DNA of 64,000 nucleotides from Actinostola sp. cb2023. Its lineage: Eukaryota; Cnidaria; Anthozoa; Actiniaria; Actinostolidae. The first letter of the stretch is position 1. Each line of letters starts with the position of its first letter. Of this stretch, positions 13,901 to 26,891 are shown one piece after another. Location of the stretch: assembly GCA_033675265.1 (NCBI GenBank), contig JAUJYZ010000529.1, positions 235,001 through 299,000 on the forward strand. Direction: 5' to 3'. A model generated the notes under the pieces. It was not told the DNA's origin, searched no databases, and saw only the letters and a list, made by a program, of their open reading frames with translations. The translations under genes and the position numbers were made by a program.

Positions 13901-15612
13901 AATCAGTGAGAGGTTGTGGCAATTCTATTTTTTTGAAAAAATTACAATTCAGAACGCTCAGTTTCTCTACAATTCAGGATTTAGGTTATCCAAGTGGGTC
14001 CACCATCTAAATTTTCCCTTACTTTTAGTTGTTTTTCATGATTCACTAGCGTAGGTAAAAAAAGTTAAGTTTATTTTGGATAAATTGGCATAGATATTTC
14101 AGTTAGTTTCCTTTGACACATTTCCTAAAACTGTTTTCAGTCTTTCTACCTTTCTAATAAAAGCAGAAAGCTGAAAAATGTGTATCTTTTTTTAGAAATT
14201 CCAAGAAAAGCAGAAAGCTGAAAAAAGTATACCTTTTTTCAGAAATTCCACAAAAGTAATAGGCTGGAAAAAAAGTGGGCATTTTTCAGACAGTGTGTTT
14301 ATTCTACAGACAGTCTAATCTGTCTTGACATCTACAAGCATACTGGAGTCACGATCACTGCATACAGTATAGTATGTCATTTGTGGCCAGTTCAGTTGGT
14401 GAGATGGAGTTGTTAGAAGTAATATATAGAAATCATAAAAAGGTTTGTTTGAAATAGCGTTTCTGAAATACTGCTTCCTTGTCTTTACGATGTACGGTAC
14501 ATTAATGAGACAAAAGTACACATACTGCTTACTAAACTAGTATACCTTAATTTCACCATTGTGTTACATTTCATATTGGCTTCGTTTCTACTAAGTTGAT
14601 AATAAAGTTTACAAAATACGGTAAGAGAATCTGAGTGTTTGGTTTAGGAAATTTTAGTATTTAAAAATAAGCGGCGTCCCTCTAGTTATAAGCGCCACTG
14701 TTTTGTACAGTACAAGTTTGCATTATTATACGGGTATGTGCCGCGGGATAGGGCCGGTGTCGTTTTTGAGTTCCTTAGGTCTGGGATAGGGTATAGGTTT
14801 TCACAATAACGTAGCGCGCCCAACTACACCAGTGTCAATTATCATAGTCTGTTATATCTTACAGTACACCAAACAAAACAGCCGCAGAAACAACGTTTCA
14901 TACTGACTGACAGTTTAATTGCGTTTTAAGGTTAGGTCTGGGATAGGGTATATAAATTTGAGCTTAGGTCTGGGATAGGGTATGGAAAATCGCATTTTTA
15001 GTCTGGAATAGGGTCAGGGTTCCGAGGTGTCCGCGGCACACCCTACCCGATCCACTCTCGTCACCAACTGAGATTGTACCCGATCGCGAAAACACCCAAA
15101 GTACTTCCCCCCGGGTAATATATATTCAGGTAGTCGTCATGAACATGATATTTCTGAAGTATTGATCCCATGTAGATTTCAAGACTGATTAGACTGTCTG
15201 TAGAATAAATACACTGTCTGAAAAAGGCCCATTTTTCCAGCCTATTACTTTTGTGGAATTTCTGAAAAAAGGAATACTTTTTTCAGCTTTCTGCTTTTCT
15301 TGGAATTTCTAAAAAAAGATACACATTTTTCAGCTTTCTGCTCTTATTAGAAAAGTAGAAAGACTAAAAACTGTTAAGAAGATTTAGGAAATGTGTCAAA
15401 GGAAACTGACTGAAATATCCATGCCAATTTATCCAAAATAAACTTAACTTTTTTAACCTACGCTAGTGAATCATGAAAAACAACTAAAAGTAAGGGAAAA
15501 TTTAGATGGTGGACCCACTTGGATAACCTAAATCCTGAATTGTAGAGAAACTGAGCGTTCTGATTTGTAAATTTTTCAAAAAAATAGAATTGCCACAACC
15601 TCTCACTGATTT
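13901..15612. mobile_element. 1.7-kb foldback, arms of about 440 bp
   Basis: 13901-14337 and 15171-15612 are reverse complements with scattered changes. The spacer holds four to five copies of a GTCTGGGATAGGGTAT motif (14747-15015). Open frames inside are not convincing. Confidence 0.75.
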
Positions 15613-17518
15613 CTAAAGCTCCGGAGTGCCTGTGGTATCTTGGTTAAAGCTAGATACAGCAAAACCGCCTGGTTATCACTATATTCGACGCAAACACATG
15701 TGCCATGTGAAAACGGGCCAACCAAAGCATAAGCTCAAGATCGAACAAGAAAATAAAAAACACGTTATTATATTCTTGTCCTTTAATTTCATGTGTTAGT
15801 GCTTGCCTCAGGCCCCTTTTTATAGTCTTGTGCTTGAGTTTATGCTAGCAGTGCCAGTTAAAATCAGGTTTAAAGATTGAAATATGGTTAATTCTCAAAC
15901 ATACTTTGCAGAATTTTCAATCATCATATATTTCTCAGTCTTGCCCAAACCGCTCCGATTTGTTCAGGTTAGTTATTCAGAGCTAGTTAAAATTTCTGAA
16001 TTGCTTCACTTTAGTCTCAAGATACAAAAAGCTAAGTCGGACCAAACTTCACCGAACTCAGAAATCGTTTACTGCTGCAACGTGTAATGGTCAAGTAAAT
16101 GTATTTTGACAAACGTACAAATGTAAAAATATATATTTTTGGTAACGATACGAAACTCAATGTTAGCGTCTTACCTGAATAGTCAAACTTTCAAGAGCAC
16201 AACTCCTTGAATACAAAGCAAATGGAGTAACAAGATCCAAGACAAAAGTTACTGAACGTGTGTGCTTTCCCTGATAGCTGTCGAAGGGTCTGTCAGGGAT
16301 TTGAATACGGATCTGTGTGCAGTGCAAGCCATAGGTCGATTATGCAAAGCTGATCGCCGTCTCTGGTGTCAAATGGGAAACTGGATACTTACTCAGTACT
16401 GTTCTTTGTTTCATTAAAACTTAATTTTAAGGCATTTGGAGTGAGCTCGCTCGCCATACCAGCAGATCGAACAGGTCTCTTGAAATTTTGTGAAAAATCC
16501 TTAAAATAAATAACAAAGGTAACAAAAATCATATTAGAATACCGACTAATTATTTTACCAAACTCATTAGCCTTTGCCGAAGTTTACCTAATCTGTATGC
16601 GTGTACTTCAGAGCGCTTGCAATTTGAAGGTACTGCCTCTAGGAAAAGAAGACAGAATACAGAGTCTGTCACAACATGAGCGAGAATGAGACGTAAACTG
16701 CCAAAGACGTCAGTCGCACTAGACTTAGCATTTTCACAAAATAAATATTGGAAGGAAAGGCTGGGCGTAAAAGTGTCAGTGTTTGTACAGGTGAATCTAA
16801 GCCGCGATTCGGCGAGTAATCTACTCCGTATGATAGTTGCATACTTACCTACCGTTTTAGGCAGACGTCGACTATATACCGCATGTTCTGTGGATATGGG
16901 ATTATACAGTTTACTTTAAGGTATCAGTTGTTGCGCTAGCTTGATACGAATTTAATTCGTGGATTGGAATTCTCAGAAATAATATTTAGAAATTCATATT
17001 GAAATCTGAAACGGTTATGAAGAACATTATAAAACATTATTTCAGTAAAACACAATAAAAGGCTTCATATTTTCTTCACGTAAAATGTAGTGGCATTAAA
17101 GTGGCTTTCCATGATATTTCATAGCCTGACACTTACACGTCACATATCACCTATCTTTAGAAATATGAATGATTGCTATCTTGGAATGTTTTCAGTTCCT
17201 TATTTTTTGATGTTGTATGTACAATGTGAGCGGCCCTGATGTATACTCGTATTTACAATGGCGATCAAAGGACACATTATTTATCTGATCATGACTTGAA
17301 AAAAAAAATTCATAACTTTCTATTTGCTGCGGCTCTTTTTGCTTGTTTTCCATTTCAACGATTACGTGTGGTAGTCATGGTGATGCACATGCGTCACGAC
17401 CATGGTGAACTGGTGAGCAGGTAGGCTAACATTGCATCATTGGGTATATCACAGCTATTTGGGTATTTTTAAAGCTAAACATGATAGCCAAACCTGATCT
17501 ATTTACTTTGTAATCGAT
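15613..17518. other. No gene recognised
   Basis: Short open frames at 15884-16087, 16686-16919 and 17239-17424 show no family resemblance or splice support. Nothing else stands out. Confidence 0.5.
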
Positions 17519-17792
17519 ATACACCCAATTGCAGAAAGGTTGTAGTATACATTTATACAAATACCTAATGAGATACAAAGTGTGAAACATCGCTTATTTT
17601 TTTCTAATATATCAGAAACTTGAATTTTAGATTAGTATCGCATCCAGCAAGGACAACACAATAATTTTCAGCACTATTTTGTGCTTAAACAGTTGTATTT
17701 TAGCATGTCTAACATTTTGCATCTCATTAGACATTTATATATTTGTATAAATGTATAAATGTATACTACAACGTTTCTGCAATTGAGTGTAT
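17519..17792. mobile_element. MITE with CAATTGCAGAAACG ends, copy 2
   Basis: Inverse orientation relative to 10611-10905, with the same interior (GGACAACACAATAATTTTCA region). Confidence 0.75.
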
Positions 17793-18210
17793 GTTGTGTT
17801 AATAAAAAATATATAACGAGTGTGCAGTTTTAGAACACGAGAGAAGTGTTAGGCAAAAGCAAGCTGAGTAGCGGATTCTTTCTCAACACTTCTCGAGTGT
17901 TCTGATTAGTCCCCAAGCACAGCGGACAAGTTTTCTATTTCTTTTATAAAATACAATTATGATTTTAAGGCAAATTTCCAATTCCGTTCGCTACAAAAAT
18001 GCTTGAATACCATGCGCGCGCATGCTGTGTGCTCTCATAAAGCACACGCATCCTTTGGCCAATCAGAGCGCGCGTTATATCATAGTCATTTTATAAATCG
18101 ATATACTGTATAATAGATTTGCGCGAGGAAGTTCATAATAACTTGCCAAAAACACCTTGTTTTTGTAGTGAGATCGCGCGTCTAGCGTACGTAAGCAAAG
18201 TTGATCGATG

Positions 18211-18392
18211 CGATGATTGGTCCTTTCATGACAGGTAGTGACAGAAGAGTGACACTTAAAGTGATTACCGCGATGACTGGTCCTTTCATGACAGGTAGTG
18301 ACAGCAGAGTGACACTTAAAGTGATTACCGCGATGACTGGTCCTTTCATGACAGGTAGTGACAGCAGAGTGACACTTAAAGTGATTACCGCG
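18211..18392. repeat. Tandem repeat, 3 x 60 bp
   Basis: Units start GATGACTGGTCCTTTCATGA. The period is a multiple of three, so an open frame crosses it, but nothing supports coding. Confidence 0.92.
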
Positions 18393-18565
18393 AGTAATTT
18401 GTTTTTCAGAAGAATGAATTTCTTGGATGTGAACGCTCGTACATCTTAGAACAAAGGTCTACTAAATCAATCACATTAAACTTTGAAGAAGAAATCATTT
18501 GTACATGAAAGTCAAGGAACCGCTTCTCGATACTTTGGTTGTGGAAAAGAACTGTTGAATAACAT

Positions 18566-18751
18566 TAGTATAATTTTAGACTTGAATATAGAGTTTCGCG
18601 CGTTGTGATTGGTCGAGCGACCAATGATTATGAGACGGTAATCACTGGTCGAGAGCGGAAGTAAAATCGCCAACGCGGAAGTACTAATAAAACGTTTTTT
18701 TTAATCCTGAATTTCGTCTTTTCTCTGATATTCAAGTCTAAAATTATACTA
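18566..18751. mobile_element. MITE with TAGTATAATTTTAGACTTGA ends
   Basis: The 24-bp ends are inverted copies. Nested in the foldback 17880-19021. The sequence just right of it (18755-18815) is another inverted repeat around TATTCACC. Confidence 0.65.
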
Positions 18752-19412
18752 AAACAATTATTCACCTCAGGCTCAGTGATTATGGTGAATATTCACCGAT
18801 AATTGTTAAATAACAACTTTATTTATTGGTAAAGCAATCAGCTGAGCTGGTATCAGTAACTGGTGACCATCACTATAAAACTTTGCAACGAACAAAATTG
18901 AAAACTTGCCTTAAAATCATAATTGTATTTTATAAAAGAAATAGAAAACTTGTCCGCTGTGCTATGTACAGATTTATAGCACTTGAGAACTGATCAGAAC
19001 ACACAAGAAGTGTTGAGACGCACTCCACTATGCTACGTCGGAAAAACAGCTCGCTGGCAGTATAAGTATTATGGTCTGGACTATGAACAGCAAGAGGAAT
19101 CAGAGATGCTATCGCCATTTTGCTTTTGTTTTGGAGGCTTTTCTTTGCCGGTCTGGAGGGCTTGTTTTAATTTCTTTCTATTTTGGCAATAAGTATCATT
19201 AAACTTAAACCTAAACTATATCGTTGTATTCAGCTTTTCAAAGCGTTGAATTCCACGCTGAATAACGGTCCTCTCATCTGGTTTGCTTCTCAGCCAATCA
19301 AGTCGCGAGTTTCATGTGAGCTATGGGATTCTATCTGATATTTCAGCTGGTCAAACTAGCCTTCTTCAAGTAATGGAGAGATTCACAAATAGAAACTAGA
19401 AATATATAGTTA

Positions 19413-19685
19413 AATTGCATAATCGTTGTCGGGTCGAAAATCATAAATCATAGAAGCTGAGACCGCAAGGATGGATGGGAAATCAGTTCATAACCCGCAT
19501 TACATGCAGATATATTCAATGTTCTCGTAGTTTTGAAGGTATATATGAGCTATTTAACTATAAGATCCTACAAGTCTGGATAAAAAGGTCGATGATTTGA
19601 CGGTGTTATTTGAGAGTTTGAATTTCCCAGAATTCTTTTTGGTCATAGCTTTCATGATTTTCAACCCGACAACGATTATGCAATT
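19413..19685. mobile_element. MITE with AATTGCATAATCGTTGTCGG ends
   Basis: About 30-bp inverted ends. A remnant of the same end lies at 2154. Confidence 0.7.
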
Positions 19686-20842
19686 AGCTGTATACGCAGT
19701 GATCGCACAATACTGATTTGCATCTAATACCGGCTCTAGAATTGAACTAATTTTTTCACACAGAGAGACACCGGCAATAGTTAATTCCTAAAGCCAGAGA
19801 AACCCACCTTATAGATAAAGACAAAACTCCTGAACCGCTACTGTGCCTCAGTAAATGTGATGAATTGTAACCCTTTATCTCTTTCTCCTTGGGTCTACGT
19901 TGTAATGATTAAACCGTTTCACATATTCTTTTCATGTCATCTGTCACTTCCTCTTTCCCCTCCCACCCCTCCTATACCTCTCCCACGTATCAACGTCAAT
20001 AAGAATTTCTTTTTTGAAAAAACAAGACACTCTAAGACCATTCACTCGGCAGGCTTGGAATGTGTTGTGGTTTTTGAAGGAATCAAGGCTGTAAATAACA
20101 CGCTCTCTGTTGCGTTTACTCGGGCTTCGGAGAAGAAGAAGAAAAAGAGGAAAGGCTTGTTATGAACATTTGGGGTTTTATAAAGTCTGACTATGATCGT
20201 GAGTCGAGGTTATGATCGACTACCACGTCAACAAAATCATAGCATTACAAACGAGTTAAACAATTGTTCTTTCTACGCCTTTTCATTGGTTAATCGTTTT
20301 CCTAATAATCCTTTAAAATTTTTATTGCCTCAATTAATCAGATTATTGGTAGTATCAAAGAAAATATAATCAATTTTCTGTGAAATAATTGCTTTAAAAT
20401 ATATTTTCGAAAAATACATCAGCTGTTATGACGTCACTTTGTTTGAAGAGCCTCAAAAATAACCAAAATAGTCATACTTTTGTCCGACCATAAGACAAAA
20501 ACATAAACAAATAAAGCTTCTAACTTTTTTGGTGTTTAAAGTATTATATCTGTACTTTTAAACTACTTCAAATTGTTTGTTGTTCTTTTCGTTTTCTAGC
20601 ACAAAAAGCGATCGATATTTGCCATGATTTCAATGAAACCAGGGTGCGATCAAACAACGTGACGTCACACTTCGCAACATGTTTTTCACAAATATCTCTA
20701 AAAGCAATAATTTAATCAAATATTATTTGTTATTATTATTTCCATCACTAATCTATGTTATAAAATGAAATAAAAAAAATTGTGTCATACGCAGTAAAAT
20801 TAACTACTCTTTTTCATGGTGTTATAGATTTCCTTTAACCTT
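19686..20842. other. No gene recognised
   Basis: An open frame at 19857-20165 has a low-complexity Pro/Lys composition. No homology or splice structure is visible. Confidence 0.5.
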
Positions 20843-21530
20843 TGAATTTATCATCATACACCGACGCAGCCCATACTAGTGTACTCGCTAGTTTCCATTG
20901 AATGTATCATTATACACCGACGCAACCCATACTAGTGTACTCGCTAGTTGCCATTGAATTTATCATTATACACCGACGCAGCCCATACTAGTGTACTCGC
21001 TAGTTTCCATTGAATTGATCATTATACACCGACGCAGCCCATACTAGTGTACTCGCTAGTTTCCATTGAATTTATCATTATACACCGACGCAGCCCATAC
21101 TAGTGTACTCGCTAGTTTCCATTGAATTGATCATTATACACCGACGCAGCCCATACTAGTGTACTCGCTAGTTTCCATTGAATTTATCATTATACACCGA
21201 CGCAGCCCATACTAGTGTACTCGCTAGTTTCCATTGAATTTATCATTATACACCGACGCAGCCCATACTAGTGTACTCGCTAGTTTCCATTGAATTTATC
21301 ATTATACACCGACGCAGCCCATACTAGTGTACTCGCTAGTTTCCATTGAATTTATCATTATACACCGACGCAACCCATACTAGTGTACTCGCTAGTTTCC
21401 ATTGAATTTACCATTATACACCGACGCAGCCCATACTACATACTAGTGTACTCGCTAGTTTCCATTGAATTTATCATTATACACCGATGCAGCCCATACT
21501 AGTGTACTCGCTAGTTTCCATTGAATTTAT
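20843..21530. repeat. Minisatellite, 12 x 56 bp
   Basis: Units contain ACACCGACGCAGCCCATACT then AGTGTACTCGCTAGT, a partly palindromic core. One unit (near 21430) carries an extra 8 bases by local slippage. Units differ by at most a few bases. Confidence 0.95.
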
Positions 21531-21623
21531 CAAAATGTCAAATATTTAGGAATATATTATTTTCTTCGCTGCAGTTTTTACTCTCGTTCCATTCCCACTG
21601 TGGTCCTTTTCGTCGCATTTTTC

Positions 21624-23121
21624 CACAGGGAGCCCAAGCTCATCATGACGAGCCGCACAGAATTTAAGGCAATTATAGTTGATCGACAGTTGCTAGGATT
21701 AATTCAACAGGATTAAGTAAAGGTAGCTATCAACAGCTACGATAATGCATTATCGTATAATGCATGCTGAGCATCGGTCATGAGTCTTTCTCAATCACAT
21801 TCCCGCGCTTTCTCTACACGACAACATATCGCTCTCTAAAATCTGCCATTTATGGTTTATTTCTGCACGATATTGGTTGATTTTGCCCAAATAGAGATAT
21901 TCCATGTTCAAGCTATCTTTGTTGGTACCCAATGTGATTTGAAATTGCATTTTGACACGAAAGAATTGATATATAATTTGGCGGGAAGAAATGGCTTCTA
22001 TTTTGTCCTGGAAGCAGCAGAGAAACTTGGCCCGCAAGAACTGTATCGCCGTGAGTATAGAGTTTGTTGTATTATCTGGATGCTTCCTGCCTTGGGAAGT
22101 CTCGATTTGCTTTAATTTTAACAGCTAGAAGTTGTGTTTATTTATTACATGCAGGACCCCTGCCGGTCGATGGTCTGTGATTCAGTCGAAGACTGTGAAC
22201 ATCAGCAAACTTAAGTTCAGAAGACGCATAAGTCCGTCACTTTATAGACATCGATATCTAATATATAGTGAGAAAAATCGACATATTTCCAATTTAACTG
22301 AAAAGACAACAGCTAATTTCTCAATAATTAAGTAAGGATTATGTCAGAATATGGCATTCTAGTTAATAAAAACCTATAGTCATATAAATACTACGCAATC
22401 AGAATTATGAGCTTAGAATTATATCGTTGTCCACAGTTGTAACTGCTCTACAGGATCTAAGTAAGTGTATTTCCAAAAGCAGCGCCCGGTACCTTGCAGC
22501 TCTACTGAGGAGCGGTTCTTTCACAAATCTAACCAAAGTATGAAATGACAACAACAAAAGCCCGGCTCTTCTCTTTACTTTACGTGTTCTTATCCCGGGT
22601 GTGTCGCCTGATAAGAACGAGCAATCGGGTGTGTCGCCTTTGCTCAGTGAGTGTAAAGAGAATTTAGCCAGAATTTCGGATGACTTTCGCTTTTAAATTT
22701 GATAAAGATAATACTAATTAAGAAAATTCAGCAAAGCAAAATCAAATCAATCGCTGTTTTCTTGTCGATTTCATAAGTCGACAACAATATATTTTTTGTT
22801 TTTGAACAACGGAATTCGGTTTCGTAATAATTTATTATAACGAGAAATGCGAATGCTCTGTGATGAGTTATAGACATGTTCATTATAACAAGCCGCTAGG
22901 AAAGTGATAATTGGATCAGGCTGCGAGTACAATAGAAACCGTGATTCCCTGCCGAGATTTCCACCAACTTTTTAGCGGTGGAAACGCCTTAGCTAAGCAG
23001 TGCGGCTCGCCATGTTCTGTGAAGACCGTTTTATTTGCATATTTACAGTAAATGTATGTGAAAGCGCAGTAAATATGCAAATAAAACGGTCTTCACAGAT
23101 AATGAGCTTGGGCTCCCTGTG
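21624..23121. mobile_element. 1.5-kb TIR element with 7-bp target duplication
   Basis: CACAGGGAGCCCAAGCTCAT begins it, and its exact complement ends it. Flanks are ATTTTTC on both sides (21617-21623, 23122-23128). The interior has an 82-bp hairpin (23017-23098) and no transposase. A short relative is at 48134-48221. Confidence 0.7.
23017..23098. repeat. Hairpin with 32-bp arms containing ATTTGCAT octamers
   Basis: CTGTGAAGACCGTTTTATTT and the following bases are perfectly inverted; the loop is about 20 bases. It may be a small foldback nested in the 21624-23121 element. Confidence 0.75.
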
Positions 23122-23431
23122 ATTTTTCAAGGACGCCTAACCAATGTCTCTTCACTAAAAATATTCTACAAAATGATATATAGTTGATGGCGATTGTTAC
23201 GAAAACGCGTAAGTGACTGTCAGCGTTCCAGAGACTTGGAAAATACAGAAATATAGCGCAAAATGGGCGTTCGTGAGTTAACTTCAGTTTTTCTTTACCT
23301 TTTGAACTATTTAATATAATTTTAATTATAAGACATTTTGTTCCGCAAATGTTAAATATTCTAGTGAACGGTTTCTGGAGCCATATTCGTCGTTAATAGG
23401 CCCTTTAGAGGACTCTGTCACGTGCCGGATA

Positions 23432-23627
23432 TAAAGCCGAATCTACACGAACAAATTTTCCTTGACAAGATTTCCTTGTCAAGGAAAACTTCCTCGTGTA
23501 GATGACAAAAAACTGTCAATTTTTCCTTGGCAAGGAAAACTTGCTCGTGTAGATGACAAAAAACTGTCAATTTTTCCTTGTCAAGGAAAACTTGTCAAGG
23601 AAAACTTGTTCGTGTAGATGCGGCTTC
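23432..23627. mobile_element. Palindrome-rich MITE, copy 2 (expanded)
   Basis: AAGCCGAATCTACACGAACA end and inverted counterpart. The interior has a duplicated 60-bp unit containing GATGACAAAAAACTGTC. Compare 1743-1866. Confidence 0.65.
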
Positions 23628-23631
23628 AAAA

Positions 23632-24825
23632 TAGCACAGCGAGGATGACAGAAATGAAAAGAGCCTGTCAAAATAAGCAATCAATGTGAGTTTTAGAATC
23701 ATATCATTAAAATTGAGGCAAAGACGGCATTTTTAAATGTCCAAAAATAACCGAAGTTTTTTGCCTGGCAAGCCATGCCAGTCAACCTATGAAACTCTAT
23801 GCATTTTCAAGATTTTAAATAATACTCCAGTTTCACGCTGGGCACATAAGAACCCAAAAATAGCGACTTTTGCATAACTACAGTTTTAATCCAATCAATA
23901 TAAAACTTAGCAACATAACAATACATGTCAAGACGACAAATCGTTTGTTTTTTGTTTTTTGATTTTTGTGCTATTTGGCGGAAAAATGACGTCACGGACA
24001 TTCCACCAAATTTTGAAATTCATAAATACACTAATTTGATCATTGCAATCGAAAGAAAACTAAATATTAAAGATATAGCTGAAATAATATATTAGATATA
24101 GTTATTCAATCCAAAGATATGAATTTTTGAAATTTGAAAATCCGCCATTTTGTTACTAAAAATAGCACAAAATGGCGGAAAATTCAAATTTCAAAAAATC
24201 ATATATTTGGATTGAATAACGATATCTGAGATATTGTTTCAGCTATATCTCTAATTTTATGTGTTCTTTCGATTGCCTTGATCAAACTAGTGTATTTATG
24301 AATTTCACAATTTGGTGGCATGTTCGTGACGTCATTTCCCCGCCAAATAACAATAAAATCAAAAAACAAAAACAAAACGATTTGTCATCTTGACATGTAC
24401 TGTTAAGTTGCTAAGTTTCATATTGATTGCATTAAAATTGTAGTAGTTATGCAAAAGTCGCTATTTTTGGGTTCTTATGTGCGCAGCTTGTTCGCGTTGT
24501 TTAGAGATGACCGTTGTCCTTGACAAAAGACGCATTTGTACAGGCTTAGCCTCGCTTCAAAAATGTTTCTATTGTTTTATGTCAACATTTTTTCGTGTTC
24601 TTGTTGATATTAATTTGTGAATAATTTACACTCACTGACTCGAGGCTAAGCCTGTACAAATGCGTCTGTTGGCAATAAGTACAGCGGTTTTACGTATCTG
24701 TGAACGCGAAAAGGGACTATTGTCACACTGCAGCTGCAGTTTTAAAGATCTGAATCTAAAACTCACAGTGATTGCTTATTTTTGACAGGCTCTTTTATGC
24801 ATTTCTGTCATCCTCGCTGTGCTAA
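23632..24825. mobile_element. Composite foldback, 1.2 kb
   Basis: Outer arms 23632-23700 and 24765-24825 are complementary. Inside, 23846-24158 and 24165-24485 form a near-continuous palindrome with arms of over 310 bp. A third small MITE (24528-24668) sits between inner and outer arms. A fragment of the central palindrome recurs at about 55396-55470. The segment is absent from the matching place in the gene 2 upstream copy. Confidence 0.75.
24528..24668. mobile_element. MITE with ACGCATTTGTACAGGCTTAG ends
   Basis: 25-bp inverted ends, nested in the composite foldback. Confidence 0.65.
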
Positions 24826-25069
24826 ATAGTCCTAAAGAAGATTAACGTGGTTTATGTAGATATTTAAAACAAGTAATTGGATCGCCATTGGTGGCCATCG
24901 TCCTTAATTAAATTATTTAATCGAATATGTAAGGGAACGGATGGCTGCATGTTTCTTGATCTGGATATATTACACTCAGCTAAAACATTTTGTTAAACTT
25001 GCTTTTTCACTATTACGTCTGCCACCACTTTAGAAACTTTTAAACAAACTTTAAAACACATCTCTTTAA

Positions 25070-25589
25070 AGGGGGACTAGTACGTAAATCGTTTAAAGTT
25101 TGATTTAGCTGAAACTTCACTGAAATAATTTCAAAGACTCATACAATCACTGGTTAATTTTTTTCTCAAAAATTCCAAAGGGAAGTAATACATTTTTATG
25201 ATTCTTTAGAGGTTTCAGTTTCACTTACTCAACCCAAACTCAGCTCCATACATTTCTTTGTATTTTGTGATCAAAATATCTGAACGATTTGTTCAGATAA
25301 CAGCTCTGCATTGAAGAAAATTAGTCAAACAATCAATCCTAAGCACATATAAGGTAAGAAAACTCCTTCACACAAACGTTTAGCTTCATAGAAATAAAAT
25401 AATTCAAAACATTAATGTTTGGGTTGAGGAAGTGACGTCACTGACACCTCTAAAGATTCATAAAAATGTATTACTTCCCATTGGATTTTTTGAGAAAAAA
25501 AATAACCAGTGATTGTATGGATCTTTGAGATTATTTCAGTGAAGTTTCAGCTAAATCAAACTTTGAACGATTTACGTACTAGTCCCCCT
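25070..25589. mobile_element. TTAA-flanked non-autonomous element, copy 1 (piggyBac type)
   Basis: Starts AGGGGGACTAGTACGTAAAT and ends with the complement, with TTAA directly on both sides (25066-25069 and 25590-25593). Inverted arms extend almost through the 520 bp. TTAA duplication is the hallmark of piggyBac-type transposition; no transposase is present. Confidence 0.8.
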
Positions 25590-26033
25590 TTAAAACGTGA
25601 TTTCATTAGATCACCATCATTGCTATTTATTTCGTGTTTATTTTAATTATTGTAATGTGCAAGCGTGTATATTCACATGGAAGTTATCGGAGTTGGATCA
25701 AAGTTATGACTGATGTTTATTTCAGATAGGCGTCACCATAGCAACGATAAACAGCAACACTTCTCAATAGTTATGAATGAAGTTGAGTATCCAACTGTTC
25801 TGCCAAAAAAACAAATACATGAAGCTTATCTGGGGTTCGAACTCTCGTCTCCAAGCTCTACTAACACCTGTCATCTGGTAATATTAGAACCTATTGCTGG
25901 TTTGCAATCAATATCCCTGGAGATTTAAAGAACAAAGACGAAGCGGCCATGTTGGTGGTACAAACAATAGAAGCTAATGAGGAATGCTTATCGGAAACCA
26001 AACATGGCCGCCATGACGTCGCGAATAAACCAG

Positions 26034-26214
26034 CAATTGCTGGCTTTCAATCAGCTGTTAAAACTCCTTGAATCTCATTATTTGCTTCAAATGACGGGCA
26101 AACACTGCCCTCCATGTGCTATCAACCAGAGAGTATTCTTTTGAAAAGGTGCAATTCAGCTGATGAAAATTCCTCACGAGATCGGAAGTGACTTCTAATG
26201 AAAACCAGCAATTG
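26034..26214 (+). mobile_element. 181-bp MITE with CAATTGCTGG ends, copy 1
   Basis: CAATTGCTGGCTTTCAATCA at the left, inverted relative at the right. Copy 2, opposite orientation, is in gene 2 intron 5 (63599-63777). Confidence 0.75.
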
Positions 26215-26466
26215 TTGACAGCGTCTAATCTCCTTTGTTCAACAGAAAATCATGTTCCATGCTGGGTGTTTTTCCTACCCTTTCCTTCCTTAAGTCTAAT
26301 ATATTATAATAAAACAGGAGACTATGGTCTCACTTAAACAATCAGTCACCTCAGACTCGGGGATTTCTGATTAGTTTGGCTACGCCTCGGCAAATATTCA
26401 CCGATAACTACCTTACCTCCACTTGACTAATTGCTAAAAAGGAATATATATATTTTAATTTATCGG

Positions 26467-26741
<275 letters not shown>

Positions 26742-26862
26742 GCAGCTCATGGTCGGCTATTCGCGACCAAAAACACATATTAAGTTTCACACAGTGAGTT
26801 TAACAGATCCTCTGGAACCAGGGTACCACTTAGTCCGACTAATTGTCAAATGGTTAATCCTT

Positions 26863-26891
26863 TATAATAATAATAATAATAATAATAATAA
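26863..26891. repeat. Short TAA microsatellite
   Basis: About ten TAA units, absent from the matching place in the gene 2 upstream copy (near 46560). Confidence 0.9.

Larger units (their letters stand above)
17880..19021. mobile_element. 1.1-kb foldback with nested MITE and tandem repeat
   Basis: Arms 17880-17975 and 18900-19021 are complementary (a GCGGACAAGTTTTCTATTTC core). It encloses the 60-bp array and the 18566-18751 MITE. Confidence 0.65.

Noticed and set aside
14747..15015. Telomere-like GGGATAGGGTAT repeats
   Set aside because: Only four or five dispersed copies and not the animal telomere unit.
16836..16860. U1 snRNA-like 5' end (ATACTTACCT)
   Set aside because: The match stops after ten bases and no U1 secondary structure follows.
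18201..18449. ORF with repeated MTGPFMTGSDSRVTLK units
   Set aside because: Open only because the tandem period is 60; no splice sites or signal, and it lies inside a foldback.
21852..22115. 87-codon ORF followed by a GTGAGT donor-like site
   Set aside because: Inside a TIR element, with no family match and no partner exon.
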